11,763 nt of DNA from Chlamydiota bacterium (GTDB lineage Bacteria; Chlamydiota; Chlamydiia; Chlamydiales; Rhabdochlamydiaceae), in contig JAHFTN010000037.1 in assembly GCA_023269365.1 (NCBI GenBank), positions 1 through 11,763 of the forward strand. The letters are read 5' to 3'. The notes beneath the pieces are model-generated. The model made no database searches. It was not told the DNA's origin and saw nothing but the letters and a program-made list of their open reading frames with translations. Every line of letters begins with the position of its first letter. Position 1 is the first letter of the stretch. Of this stretch, positions 1 to 6,325 are shown one piece after another. The position numbers and the translations under genes were made by a program.

Positions 1-379
1 TAAATAAAAACTCTTGAAGTTCTTGTTTTTTTGTGTCCTGCGATGCATTGAGAAACTCCTCTCTTGTTTTCCAGGGGCAATGGAGTGGATTTTCTAACCA
101 AAATGGGAGGGGTGCTCCCTCTTTTTTGAGAAAAGAGAGTAGAGAGGGAAAGGTCTCTTCAAAGGGGCTCTTATTATCCTCGGGGTACCAGATGAAATGG
201 CCGATGCCAAGTGAAGGGAACGGTTCTTTTGCGCTCCACCACACTAATTTTTCTTTCTGACTACTACACTCGTTATAGAAGATCCGTTTGCCAAAATGGG
301 CAGCTTCTTGAGGAGTGACAGTTAAGGCTTGTAGAGAAAAAACACAGAAGAGAGCTAGAATGATAAACCAAATTTGCAT
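1..379 (-). CDS. Secreted protein of unknown function with GIGHFIWYP motif (partial, 3' end missing)
   Basis: An open frame of 126 codons starts at the ATG read from 379 to 377 and runs off the left edge without a stop. Residues 1-18 form a signal peptide (short hydrophobic stretch, likely cleavage after LQA), so the protein is probably exported. The mature part carries YNEC at 35-38, SLGIGHFIWYP at 56-66, then PFEETFPSLLSFL and a CPW motif near 101-103. From memory this pattern marks a family of secreted hypothetical proteins also found in Proteobacteria, with no assigned function. The spacing of Glu37 and GIGH resembles phage-type lysozymes, but that is only inference. An AGGA ribosome-binding site lies about seven bases before the ATG. 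Start codon and leader lie inside the left arm of the palindrome at 377-546. The gene is divergent from the porin at 757. Confidence 0.8.
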   Translation of the reverse strand, partial: MQIWFIILALFCVFSLQALTVTPQEAAHFGKRIFYNECSSQKEKLVWWSAKEPFPSLGIGHFIWYPEDNKSPFEETFPSLLSFLKKEGAPLPFWLENPLHCPWKTREEFLNASQDTKKQELQEFLF

Positions 380-546
380 GAGGGCATCCTGAATTTAAGA
401 AACTATTTTATTTTTGATGATTTTTGAGCAGCTTTGAAGTCGGTTTTTGAAGACAATGTGTGAGCCACATGGCTGAAAAAACTGACTTCAAAGATGCCGA
501 AAAGGGCGAAAATAAAATTCTTTCTTAAATTCAAGATACCCTCATG
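377..546. repeat. 170-bp imperfect palindrome between divergent genes
   Basis: The outer arms 377-414 and 509-546 pair as inverted repeats with 34 of 38 matches by hand alignment. A second paired block is 433-448 with 477-492 (15 of 16), and the centre is a small hairpin, ATGTG/CACAT, at 456-470. Both ends of the element read CCCTCATG outward, so each arm carries an ATG with the same upstream sequence; the left one is the start of the minus-strand secreted protein. It is too long and has no clean T-run for a simple terminator. It could be a MITE-like element, a strongly folded leader, or a duplicated and inverted start region. No function is assigned. Confidence 0.8.
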
Positions 547-555
547 GCATCAATC

Positions 556-728
556 TATACCCAAACTACCTCAAAAGTTGGTTTTCCTCAAGGAGTTGCT
601 CTGAATTTTGTCCAGGCGAAGCCGACATCGAAGCAGCTCAACTCGAATGAGTTGGGCGATGCAGATGGGACCAAATTCAGCGGCTAACGACGCTGAGGAA
701 AACCAACTTTTGAGGTAGTTTGGGTATA
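556..728. repeat. 173-bp element with perfect 35-bp terminal inverted repeats
   Basis: Bases 556-590 are the exact reverse complement of 694-728, so the element is bounded by perfect 35-base inverted repeats beginning TATACCC. Inside, 601-614 pairs approximately with 667-680, and the apex is CAACTC-GAAT-GAGTTG at 639-654. The whole element could therefore extrude as a long cruciform or fold as one RNA hairpin. Length, perfect termini and lack of a transposase suggest a miniature inverted-repeat transposable element. The terminal TA could fit a TA-target transposon family, but I cannot define a target duplication with confidence. It lies nine bases from the palindrome at 377-546 and ends 28 bases before the porin start. 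Confidence 0.85.
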
Positions 729-756
729 CACTAAAAACACAAATAGGTTCAAAGAA

Positions 757-1650
757 ATGAAAGTCTGTGTGCTGAGTATTTTTTTTCTATGTTTTGTGGT
801 GCAAGCACAGGGAAGAGAGCCTCTATTTGTGCAGGGTTCTTTGTTGTATTGGCAAGCTCAAATAGGGGGCATTTCCGACGGGGTAAAGGAGGGGATTTCT
901 TCTTCCAACATGGAAAATCCAAAATTCCCTTGGGATGTGGGTTTTGTCTTGGGAATGGGGACTTGCTTTTCTCATGATGGGTGGCAGTTACTTCTTCAGT
1001 GGACCTCGTTTAAGACACACGCCAATACGACGCAAAACTACTCTTTCCCTACTTCCTTAGCGCCTTCATGGATATTACCTCAAGAGTCTCCCCCCTTTTT
1101 TCAAAAGGCGCAGCAGCATTGGCGTTTACATTTAGGGCTGGTCGATCTTTTTCTTAGTAAAACTTTCCATCCCTCTTCTTGTGTCGATTTAACTTCACAG
1201 ATGGGTTTGCGTTTTGGATCTATTCGACAGAAGTGTCATTTAGAATATATGGAGCCAGGGCAAGTGGTTGTGCGCACAAAAAATAAATTTTCTGGAATCG
1301 GTCCTACCATCGGGGGAAGAGCCAGTTATGGTTTTTTTTCGTGGGGTCTTTTTGCAGAAGTGCGGGTGGGTACTCTTTATGGGGAATTTTATGTGCACCA
1401 GGCAGAGACCGAGCGCTTGGGTGTGCACCAGGTATTTGATTCTCTAGCCCCATTTACAGAAGGGTCGATGGGGATTTATTGGAGATCTCCACGGAGGTGG
1501 ACCGTGGAAATGACTTGGGATCAGAGTCTATTTTTTTCCCAAAACCAATGGATGCGTTTTCTTTCCTCTTCTCAAAAGGGGTGTTTTGCTGCCAATCAAG
1601 GAGATTTGACTCTAGCGGGGATTCATGCGCATGCACGATACGAGTTTTAA
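757..1650 (+). CDS. MOMP-like outer membrane porin (Lpg1974/Legionella_OMP-type family, probable)
   Basis: The product is a 297-residue predicted outer membrane beta-barrel. Residues 1-19 form a signal peptide ending near QAQG. The body alternates aromatic and polar residues, and the last residue is Phe (YEF), the usual recognition signal for barrel insertion. The order of motifs, a DGW strand near residue 75, HWRLHLGLVDLFLSKTF near 121-137, then GLRFGSIRQ, a KNKFSGIGPTIGG stretch and LYGEFYV, matches what I remember of the Legionella MOMP-like (Lpg1974) family, which is common in Chlamydia-like bacteria. The likely role is a general diffusion pore or surface protein. No strong Shine-Dalgarno is visible; the leader begins just after the palindrome at 556-728. 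It converges on the minus-strand barrel gene with overlapping stops. Barrel prediction is firmer than family assignment. Confidence 0.8.
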   Translation: MKVCVLSIFFLCFVVQAQGREPLFVQGSLLYWQAQIGGISDGVKEGISSSNMENPKFPWDVGFVLGMGTCFSHDGWQLLLQWTSFKTHANTTQNYSFPTSLAPSWILPQESPPFFQKAQQHWRLHLGLVDLFLSKTFHPSSCVDLTSQMGLRFGSIRQKCHLEYMEPGQVVVRTKNKFSGIGPTIGGRASYGFFSWGLFAEVRVGTLYGEFYVHQAETERLGVHQVFDSLAPFTEGSMGIYWRSPRRWTVEMTWDQSLFFSQNQWMRFLSSSQKGCFAANQGDLTLAGIHAHARYEF

Positions 1651-2597
1651 TGGTAGATGTTTAGGGCCACGACACCACTTGCAAATTCTGCTGCATTTCT
1701 CCCCGCAACAGAAAACCAAGCGCCGGCGATGACGCCGTAGTTGGAGCTCCAGTTATATTCGACAGCAGGAGCCAGGCTTAATGACTCAGAAGAAGGTCCG
1801 CCCACTTTATTGGGAATCCCTCTTGTTTTTCCCGCATGGCCTTTAAAGCGCGTTTTGTTGATGTGTTGATATTGGACATCTCCTGCTAGGGCCCAATTCT
1901 GTGAGAGAGATAATTCAAATCCAAATAGTCCCAACAGAGTTTGTCCCGGGAACACTTTCCCTTGCGTAGGGTGCCCTCCTCCATAAGCGTTGAATTGTTT
2001 CACATGAACAGGAGTGGGGATGGTGTACTGCAGGTTTGCGCGCATAGAGAGGAAAATAAAATCTTTGATGTGCACAAGGCGAGACAAAACGATCCCCGCG
2101 CCAGGAAGCCAGCTGCCCGTTCCCCCGACATCTGTTCTTTTGGCGTGGGGGTTTAATTTTTGATATTTCCCCAAAGGAAGATTGCCTCGAAGGGCGAGTT
2201 TTACTGAAGGGAAGAAATCTCCCGGCTTCCTTGCAAAAATCTGGTAATCGAAGCCAAAACCCATATCATTTAAAGCCCAGTGGGAAGCTCCGTTTGTATG
2301 ATTCCAGCTCCACTGAGGGGTAAAGGTGAAGTCAAAGTTTGCTGGCATCCCAAATTGGAAAGGGATTTGCGAAATGACATTATACATTTTGGGCGTATGT
2401 TGTGCATCCCAGTTTGGGTTATAAACACCAAAATTTGTCGTCACGAATTCGTAAGGCTCGATGTTATAATGTCCATTGGGAATGACGTGAGCTGAGGGGG
2501 TGAGTAGAGGGCCTGTTAACCAGGGGAGTGGTTGAGGAGGCGTGGGGTCAGCATGCAAGCAAGGAAAAAGAAGCAGAAAAGCAAGCAGAAATAGCAT
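1647..2597 (-). CDS. Predicted outer membrane beta-barrel protein, function unknown
   Basis: The product has 316 residues. A signal peptide (residues 1-16, LLAFLLLFPCLHA then D) precedes PLPWLTGPLLTPSAHVIPNGHYNIEPY near 23-49. This lead-in motif is one I recall from exported Legionella-type hypothetical proteins and from barrels resembling the phenol-degradation MetA transporter superfamily. Amphipathic strands rich in Trp, Phe and Gly follow (FDFTFTPQWSWNH, MGFGFDYQIF, LALRGNLPLGKY, LAGDVQYQHIN, AGAWFSVAGRN). The C-terminal residue is His rather than Phe. It is probably an outer membrane channel; the substrate is unknown. The ATG is the first possible start and has GAGG three bases upstream, a rather short spacing. 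It lies 67 bases downstream of the tyrP-like gene on the same strand, so co-transcription is possible. Its stop overlaps that of the convergent porin by four bases. Confidence 0.8.
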   Translation of the reverse strand: MLFLLAFLLLFPCLHADPTPPQPLPWLTGPLLTPSAHVIPNGHYNIEPYEFVTTNFGVYNPNWDAQHTPKMYNVISQIPFQFGMPANFDFTFTPQWSWNHTNGASHWALNDMGFGFDYQIFARKPGDFFPSVKLALRGNLPLGKYQKLNPHAKRTDVGGTGSWLPGAGIVLSRLVHIKDFIFLSMRANLQYTIPTPVHVKQFNAYGGGHPTQGKVFPGQTLLGLFGFELSLSQNWALAGDVQYQHINKTRFKGHAGKTRGIPNKVGGPSSESLSLAPAVEYNWSSNYGVIAGAWFSVAGRNAAEFASGVVALNIYH

Positions 2598-2664
2598 AGG
2601 CCTCGAAAAGGTTAAACGCCGAGTTTAGAGGACTCAAGATTTTTCTCACAAAGAGAAAACGAGT

Positions 2665-3864
2665 TCACGTTATAAAAGTATGGAAAGTCTGCATGCCAAG
2701 CTCAATGAGAACAAAGACAATTAAGGTGGCTAGCAAAAATTTTCCTCCAGGAACCTGGGGATTTTTTCCTTCTTTTTTGATGTATCTGCCCACCCAGACC
2801 ATTAAAGGGGGAAACAGGCCAAAAAGAATCGCACAGCTAAATCCTCCTGCATAACTCAGAGCAGTGATAAAAATGTCGGGGTAGGTCATGGCTACAAGGG
2901 TGGGAGGGACGAAAACGGTCAGACAAAGGGCGACCTTTTTCAGCCCTCTCTTTTGTATTTTTAATCCGTCTGCCAAAAAATCCAAATAAGCCAAAGAGAG
3001 TCCGATGTAAGAGGTGGTCATAGTAAAAAAGGCGAATGCTTTGCCGACCTTAAAGATAAAAGGATCTTGAAGAATTTCTTTGAGGGGCATCACGGCATTC
3101 CATCCCTTTTTTGCAGCTTCAGTAAGGCCAAAAGGGCCGTCTGCTGGGACAATTCCCAAGATAAGAAATTCCCAAATCAAATAGACGATGAGGGGGATCG
3201 TCGTCCCCAGGACAATAGCAAGCCTCACCTTTTTAACGTTTCGATCCATATAGGTCATCAGCGTGGGGATGATGACCTGAAAAGTAAACGCGGTGAATAG
3301 AACGGGCAAAGCCAGCCAAGCTTTGGACCAATCGGACCTTTTCAATAACTCTACATTGACCTGTGTGTAGGAAACGGGGATAAACAGGAGGTAAGAAATA
3401 ATGACCCCTACCATCAAAGTCATATTGAGACGATCCACCCACTTTGTCCCCAGATAGATCACCGGAGAAAAAAGGACGACATAGAGGACGATGAAAAGTC
3501 CTGGAGGCAGCGTGCATCCACAGATCTCACTTAAAACCGCTCCTCCGCCTAAGGCATGAGCGATCATGACAGTCACAAACAAAAATAAGTATACGACCCA
3601 GCACACTCCTTTTCCAACAGGTCCAAGTAAACGATGGGCCATAGTGATAAGATTGGAGTCTTTGGGCATCCACGAGCAAACTTCTAACAATAAAAGCCCG
3701 GTACAGAGCATGAAAAGCCAGCAAACTAGGTAGATCATAGCTGCAGGAAAAAAGCCTCCCTCCCCTGTAGCCACTGGAAGTGCGAGCATCCCGACCCCAA
3801 TCATTGTCCCAGCAATCAACAGTGTGCCACCAAAAACATGGCCCAAAGAATGAAAAATACGCAT
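2665..3864 (-). CDS. tyrP: Aromatic amino acid permease, TyrP type (HAAAP family)
   Basis: The product is an inner-membrane transporter expected to import tyrosine or tryptophan by proton symport. From the start chosen here it has 399 residues and roughly eleven hydrophobic helices. The N-terminal FGGTLLIAGTMIGVGMLALP motif, near residues 11-30, is the first-helix signature of the family. FTAFTFQVIIPTLMTYM and the later SLAYLDFLADGL segment also fit. The open frame extends to 3915, but the ATG at 3864 is preferred: it has GAGGGA just upstream, puts the signature at the usual distance from the N-terminus, and leaves a promoter-like sequence upstream. The 17 extra residues would be an odd hydrophobic leader. 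The gene precedes a barrel gene on the same strand. Family assignment is firm; tyrosine versus tryptophan is not decided. Confidence 0.9.
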   Translation of the reverse strand: MRIFHSLGHVFGGTLLIAGTMIGVGMLALPVATGEGGFFPAAMIYLVCWLFMLCTGLLLLEVCSWMPKDSNLITMAHRLLGPVGKGVCWVVYLFLFVTVMIAHALGGGAVLSEICGCTLPPGLFIVLYVVLFSPVIYLGTKWVDRLNMTLMVGVIISYLLFIPVSYTQVNVELLKRSDWSKAWLALPVLFTAFTFQVIIPTLMTYMDRNVKKVRLAIVLGTTIPLIVYLIWEFLILGIVPADGPFGLTEAAKKGWNAVMPLKEILQDPFIFKVGKAFAFFTMTTSYIGLSLAYLDFLADGLKIQKRGLKKVALCLTVFVPPTLVAMTYPDIFITALSYAGGFSCAILFGLFPPLMVWVGRYIKKEGKNPQVPGGKFLLATLIVFVLIELGMQTFHTFIT

Positions 3865-3868
3865 GAGT

Positions 3869-3874
3869 TCCCTC
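3869..3874 (-). promoter_or_regulatory. Shine-Dalgarno deciding the tyrP start
   Basis: The minus strand reads GAGGGA followed by ACTC and the ATG at 3864-3862. This is a strong site at usable spacing. No comparable site precedes the ATG at 3915, so it decides the start of the permease. Confidence 0.75.
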
Positions 3875-3885
3875 AAAAGACAAAC

Positions 3886-3915
3886 AGTATAAAGCAGAAG
3901 AAGAGAAAACAACAA
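3886..3915 (-). promoter_or_regulatory. Putative sigma-70-type promoter of tyrP
   Basis: On the minus strand TTGTTG (3915-3910) is followed after 18 bases by TATACT (3891-3886), five of six matches to the -10 consensus. The -35 is only half matched. Transcription would begin near 3880, giving a short leader containing the GAGGGA site. This agrees with translation starting at 3864 rather than 3915. Confidence 0.45.
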
Positions 3916-3990
3916 GGCGGAAATTTTAATTTGTGGGCGCAGAATGATTTTGAACTATACTTGGACTTTAGCCATTGGTGGAGGCAATTT

Positions 3991-4109
3991 CGCGTCTAAA
4001 GCCTCCTGGCTCTATTGGCACGGGCCTCTTACGAGGCCCTTTTATTAATGGTGGCTTATTCAAGCCGACCATTAATAAAGCCAATAGAGCCAGGAGGCTT
4101 TATTTCGCG
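3991..4109. repeat. Palindromic element that folds as a three-way junction
   Basis: The outer stem is a perfect 23-base inverted repeat, 3997-4019 with 4080-4102, extended by CGCG on both sides (3991-3994 and 4106-4109). Between the arms are two separate hairpins. The first is GGGCCTC-TTAC-GAGGCCC (4022-4039). The second pairs 4041-4052 with 4068-4079 perfectly and continues as GGCTT/AAGCC around an ATTC loop. The right arm is followed by a T-rich run. It sits between the end of the hypothetical gene at 4212 and the tyrP promoter. It may be an inserted small repeat or a structured terminator. The rest of the gap up to 4211 holds GC-rich CGCG runs but no gene I can support. Confidence 0.85.
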
Positions 4110-4211
4110 CAAACTTGCCGCGCGCCCCCTAATATGGTTACAAGTCCAGCTAGAAGGTGCGCGTTTCCCTGTCTGCATGTGAATTTTTTTATGATTCCCT
4201 CTTGCTGGATT

Positions 4212-4832
4212 TTAGGTTTTCTCGGGGGTTAGGAGGATCTCGTCTAGAAGCACGATCCAGTGACGCAGGGTGCTTGTGGAAGGGGAGGAGAGGAATTCTT
4301 GGTGGAGCTGTTGTAGAAGATCCATGAAGGGGAAGGGGATCCAGTGGTCTCCTGCGTGATGGGAAAAATAATAGCCCAAAGAGTGTTCTGATCCGATAGG
4401 AAAATTTTTTATCTGGGCTATGAAAAAATTTAATTTGTCGATAATGTCCCATGAAAAGGGGATTTTTAAAGGTGAAGAGTTGCAATCATCCAGGAGAGTA
4501 TGCCATACTCTTACGAGTTGTTGATTGAAATCGGGATGATGGCTGAGGTCTTCTCCTGCCAGAGTGGCAAGCAGTTTTCTAAAGGCAAGCACGTCTTTTA
4601 AAATAGTTTGCACTAGAATTGGACTCGTAGTCTGTTTATCAGGATTAAAAGGGGAGAGGATTTTTTCAAAACATAGGATCAGAGCAGAAAATAGTTTAAA
4701 ATGGGAGGGGCGCTCCTCCTTGTTTTTTGCCTCTTCTTTGTGTTTTTTGTCCTTTTCTATGGGGTGAATGAGAATTTTTTCGTAGGGTGATGAGTCTTTC
4801 TTGCAATCAATGGGTTTATTTACTTCACTCAT
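4212..4832 (-). CDS. Hypothetical cytoplasmic protein
   Basis: This encodes a 206-residue protein I do not recognise. It has no signal peptide and no clear membrane helix. Residues 1-45 are highly charged and likely disordered (SPYEKILIHPIEKDKKHKEEAKNKEE). The remainder looks alpha-helical, with a Trp-containing stretch (LVRVWHTLLDD near 105-115) and an ending LRHWIVLLDEILL. Codon use resembles its neighbours, and no longer frame exists on either strand here, so it is probably a real lineage-specific gene. The ATG at 4832 has no visible Shine-Dalgarno; the leader is C-rich. A TACAAT -10-like hexamer lies at 4863-4858 on this strand without a good -35. It is divergent from uhpC with a 74-base gap. 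Possibly a chlamydial-specific protein; no function is claimed. Confidence 0.65.
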   Translation of the reverse strand: MSEVNKPIDCKKDSSPYEKILIHPIEKDKKHKEEAKNKEERPSHFKLFSALILCFEKILSPFNPDKQTTSPILVQTILKDVLAFRKLLATLAGEDLSHHPDFNQQLVRVWHTLLDDCNSSPLKIPFSWDIIDKLNFFIAQIKNFPIGSEHSLGYYFSHHAGDHWIPFPFMDLLQQLHQEFLSSPSTSTLRHWIVLLDEILLTPEKT

Positions 4833-4906
4833 AGTGGGGTAGGGGTGTGAGGGTTAGATTGTACTCATGCCGCAAGAAGGAGTAATAAATCAAGAGGTGT
4901 CTTTTC

Positions 4907-6280
4907 ATGAATCTGCTGAATCTATTTAGGGCAGCTCCCCTAATTGCTGAAAATCCTGATGTGCAAGCGGTGAAGGCGCAGTATAAGTATTGGAGATGGC
5001 GCATTTTTTACAGCATGTACATTGGGTACATCTTCTATTACTTCACACGCAAAAGCTTTACTTTCGCCATGCCCGTCCTGATGCAAGATTTGGGGTTGCA
5101 AATCAGCGATTTGGGGATTTTAAGCAGCGTCCTCTCGATCACCTACGGGTTAAGTAAATTTTTAAGTGGTATGATTTCCGATCGCTCTAACCCCCGCTTT
5201 TTCATGGCTCTTGGCCTTATCTTAACGGGGGTGTTTAACATCTGCTTTGGGATGAGCTCTTCGATCTTGTATTTTGTGATCTTCTGGAGTCTTAACGGGA
5301 TTTTTCAAGGGTGGGGATGGCCCCCCTGTGCGCGCCTTTTGACCCACTGGTATTCACAAAAAGAAAGGGGGACCTGGTGGGGACTTGCGAGCACCTCTCA
5401 TAGTGTTGGGGGTGCTTTGATCCCCTTCATTGCTGCGTTTTGTGCCCAATATTGGGGGTGGCGTTTTGCTATGTATGTGCCGGGAGTAGCTTGCATTCTG
5501 GTCGGCTTCTTTTTGATGAATCGACTGCGAGATACGCCCCGCTCCTTGGGGCTTCCTACTGTGGAAAAATTTAAAGATGACCACCCTGAATCAAAAGAAG
5601 CTGATGAAGAAGAGCTTTCTCTCAAAGAGATGCTCTTTAAATATGTGCTCAGCAACAAATACATCTGGCTGCTAGCGATCTCTTATTTCTTTGTCTATGT
5701 CATCCGCCAGGCAATTAACGATTTTGGAGCTCTCTTTTTGATTCAATCAAAAGGGTATTCGATGTTAGCTGCTAGCGGCAGCATCTTCTGGTTTGAGGCG
5801 GGTGGAATCTTAGGGGCTTTAGTCGCGGGGTGGGGCTCAGATAAGATTTTCAAAGGACAAAGGGCCCCTGTCAATCTCCTGTTTTGTTTGGGAGCTGTAT
5901 TTGCAATTGCGGCCCTCTATTTGACTCCTCCTGGATCTTTTATCTTAGATTATTCTTTGATGTTCTCTGTTGGTGTTTTTATCTTTGGGCCCCAGATGCT
6001 CATCGGGATGGCAGCCGTTGAGTTATCCCATAAAAAGGCGGCAGGGACCTCTAATGGCTTTGTCGGGTGGATCGCCTATCTGGGAGCAGCAACGGCAGGT
6101 TATCCTATCACTAAGATTACAGAGTCTTTTGGCTGGTATGGCTTTTTTGCAGCTCTTGGAGTTTGCGGCTTGATCGCCTCTTGTTTGCTTGCTCCTCTAT
6201 GGAACTTGAAAACAAGCGCGAAAGTGTTTCCCAAAAAAACAGAGCCCCTTGCCACTGAGATGGATGAAGCCTCGTCTTGA
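4907..6280 (+). CDS. uhpC: Hexose-phosphate:phosphate antiporter UhpC (OPA family)
   Basis: The product is a 457-residue inner-membrane MFS transporter of the organophosphate:Pi antiporter family, with about twelve helices and a charged central loop near 215-242. Family marks include YYFTRKSF (Arg48) and YVIRQAINDFG (Arg267), which correspond in context to the two substrate-binding arginines of E. coli UhpT. The signature QGWGWPPCARLLTHWYSQKERG spans 134-155. In Chlamydia the UhpC homologue is known to act as a glucose-6-phosphate transporter rather than only as a sensor, and no uhpA or uhpB lies beside it here. The start has AGAGGTG seven bases upstream. dnaE follows 45 bases later on the same strand, a linkage I recall from Chlamydia, so the two are probably co-transcribed. 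The family is certain; the substrate follows by homology. Confidence 0.93.
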   Translation: MNLLNLFRAAPLIAENPDVQAVKAQYKYWRWRIFYSMYIGYIFYYFTRKSFTFAMPVLMQDLGLQISDLGILSSVLSITYGLSKFLSGMISDRSNPRFFMALGLILTGVFNICFGMSSSILYFVIFWSLNGIFQGWGWPPCARLLTHWYSQKERGTWWGLASTSHSVGGALIPFIAAFCAQYWGWRFAMYVPGVACILVGFFLMNRLRDTPRSLGLPTVEKFKDDHPESKEADEEELSLKEMLFKYVLSNKYIWLLAISYFFVYVIRQAINDFGALFLIQSKGYSMLAASGSIFWFEAGGILGALVAGWGSDKIFKGQRAPVNLLFCLGAVFAIAALYLTPPGSFILDYSLMFSVGVFIFGPQMLIGMAAVELSHKKAAGTSNGFVGWIAYLGAATAGYPITKITESFGWYGFFAALGVCGLIASCLLAPLWNLKTSAKVFPKKTEPLATEMDEASS

Positions 6281-6313
6281 CTTCCTTCATGCATCTAAGG
6301 TATGTCCCCTCTT

Positions 6314-6319
6314 AAAGGA
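6314..6319 (+). promoter_or_regulatory. Shine-Dalgarno deciding the dnaE start
   Basis: AAAGGA lies six bases before the ATG at 6326. The upstream in-frame ATG at 6302 has only a TAAGG almost touching it. The conserved protein begins with a few residues before PLHVHSQYS, which supports 6326. Confidence 0.7.
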
Positions 6320-6325
6320 TTTTTC

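Noticed and set aside
33..260. Plus-strand 75-codon open frame
   Set aside because: It lies opposite the minus-strand secreted protein gene, which has a signal peptide, a Shine-Dalgarno and recognisable motifs. The plus frame shows nothing protein-like.
3865..3915. N-terminal extension of the tyrP frame to 3915
   Set aside because: No Shine-Dalgarno precedes it, it overlaps a promoter-like sequence, and family members begin close to the first-helix signature.
4110..4175. GC-rich CGCG runs that might form another hairpin
   Set aside because: Only five to seven bases pair with a long unpaired loop; this is not convincing.
3975..4232. Plus-strand 85-codon open frame across the three-way palindrome
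   Set aside because: Most of it is the inverted repeat and the rest overlaps the hypothetical gene's end. No ribosome-binding site is seen.
4868..4930. Short open frame ATGCCGCAAGAAGG upstream of uhpC as a leader peptide
   Set aside because: It overlaps the uhpC start in another frame, has no ribosome-binding site and has no attenuator structure.
6302..6325. Upstream ATG of dnaE
   Set aside because: The AAAGGA site serves 6326, and conserved DnaE proteins start only a few residues before the PLHxHSQYS motif.
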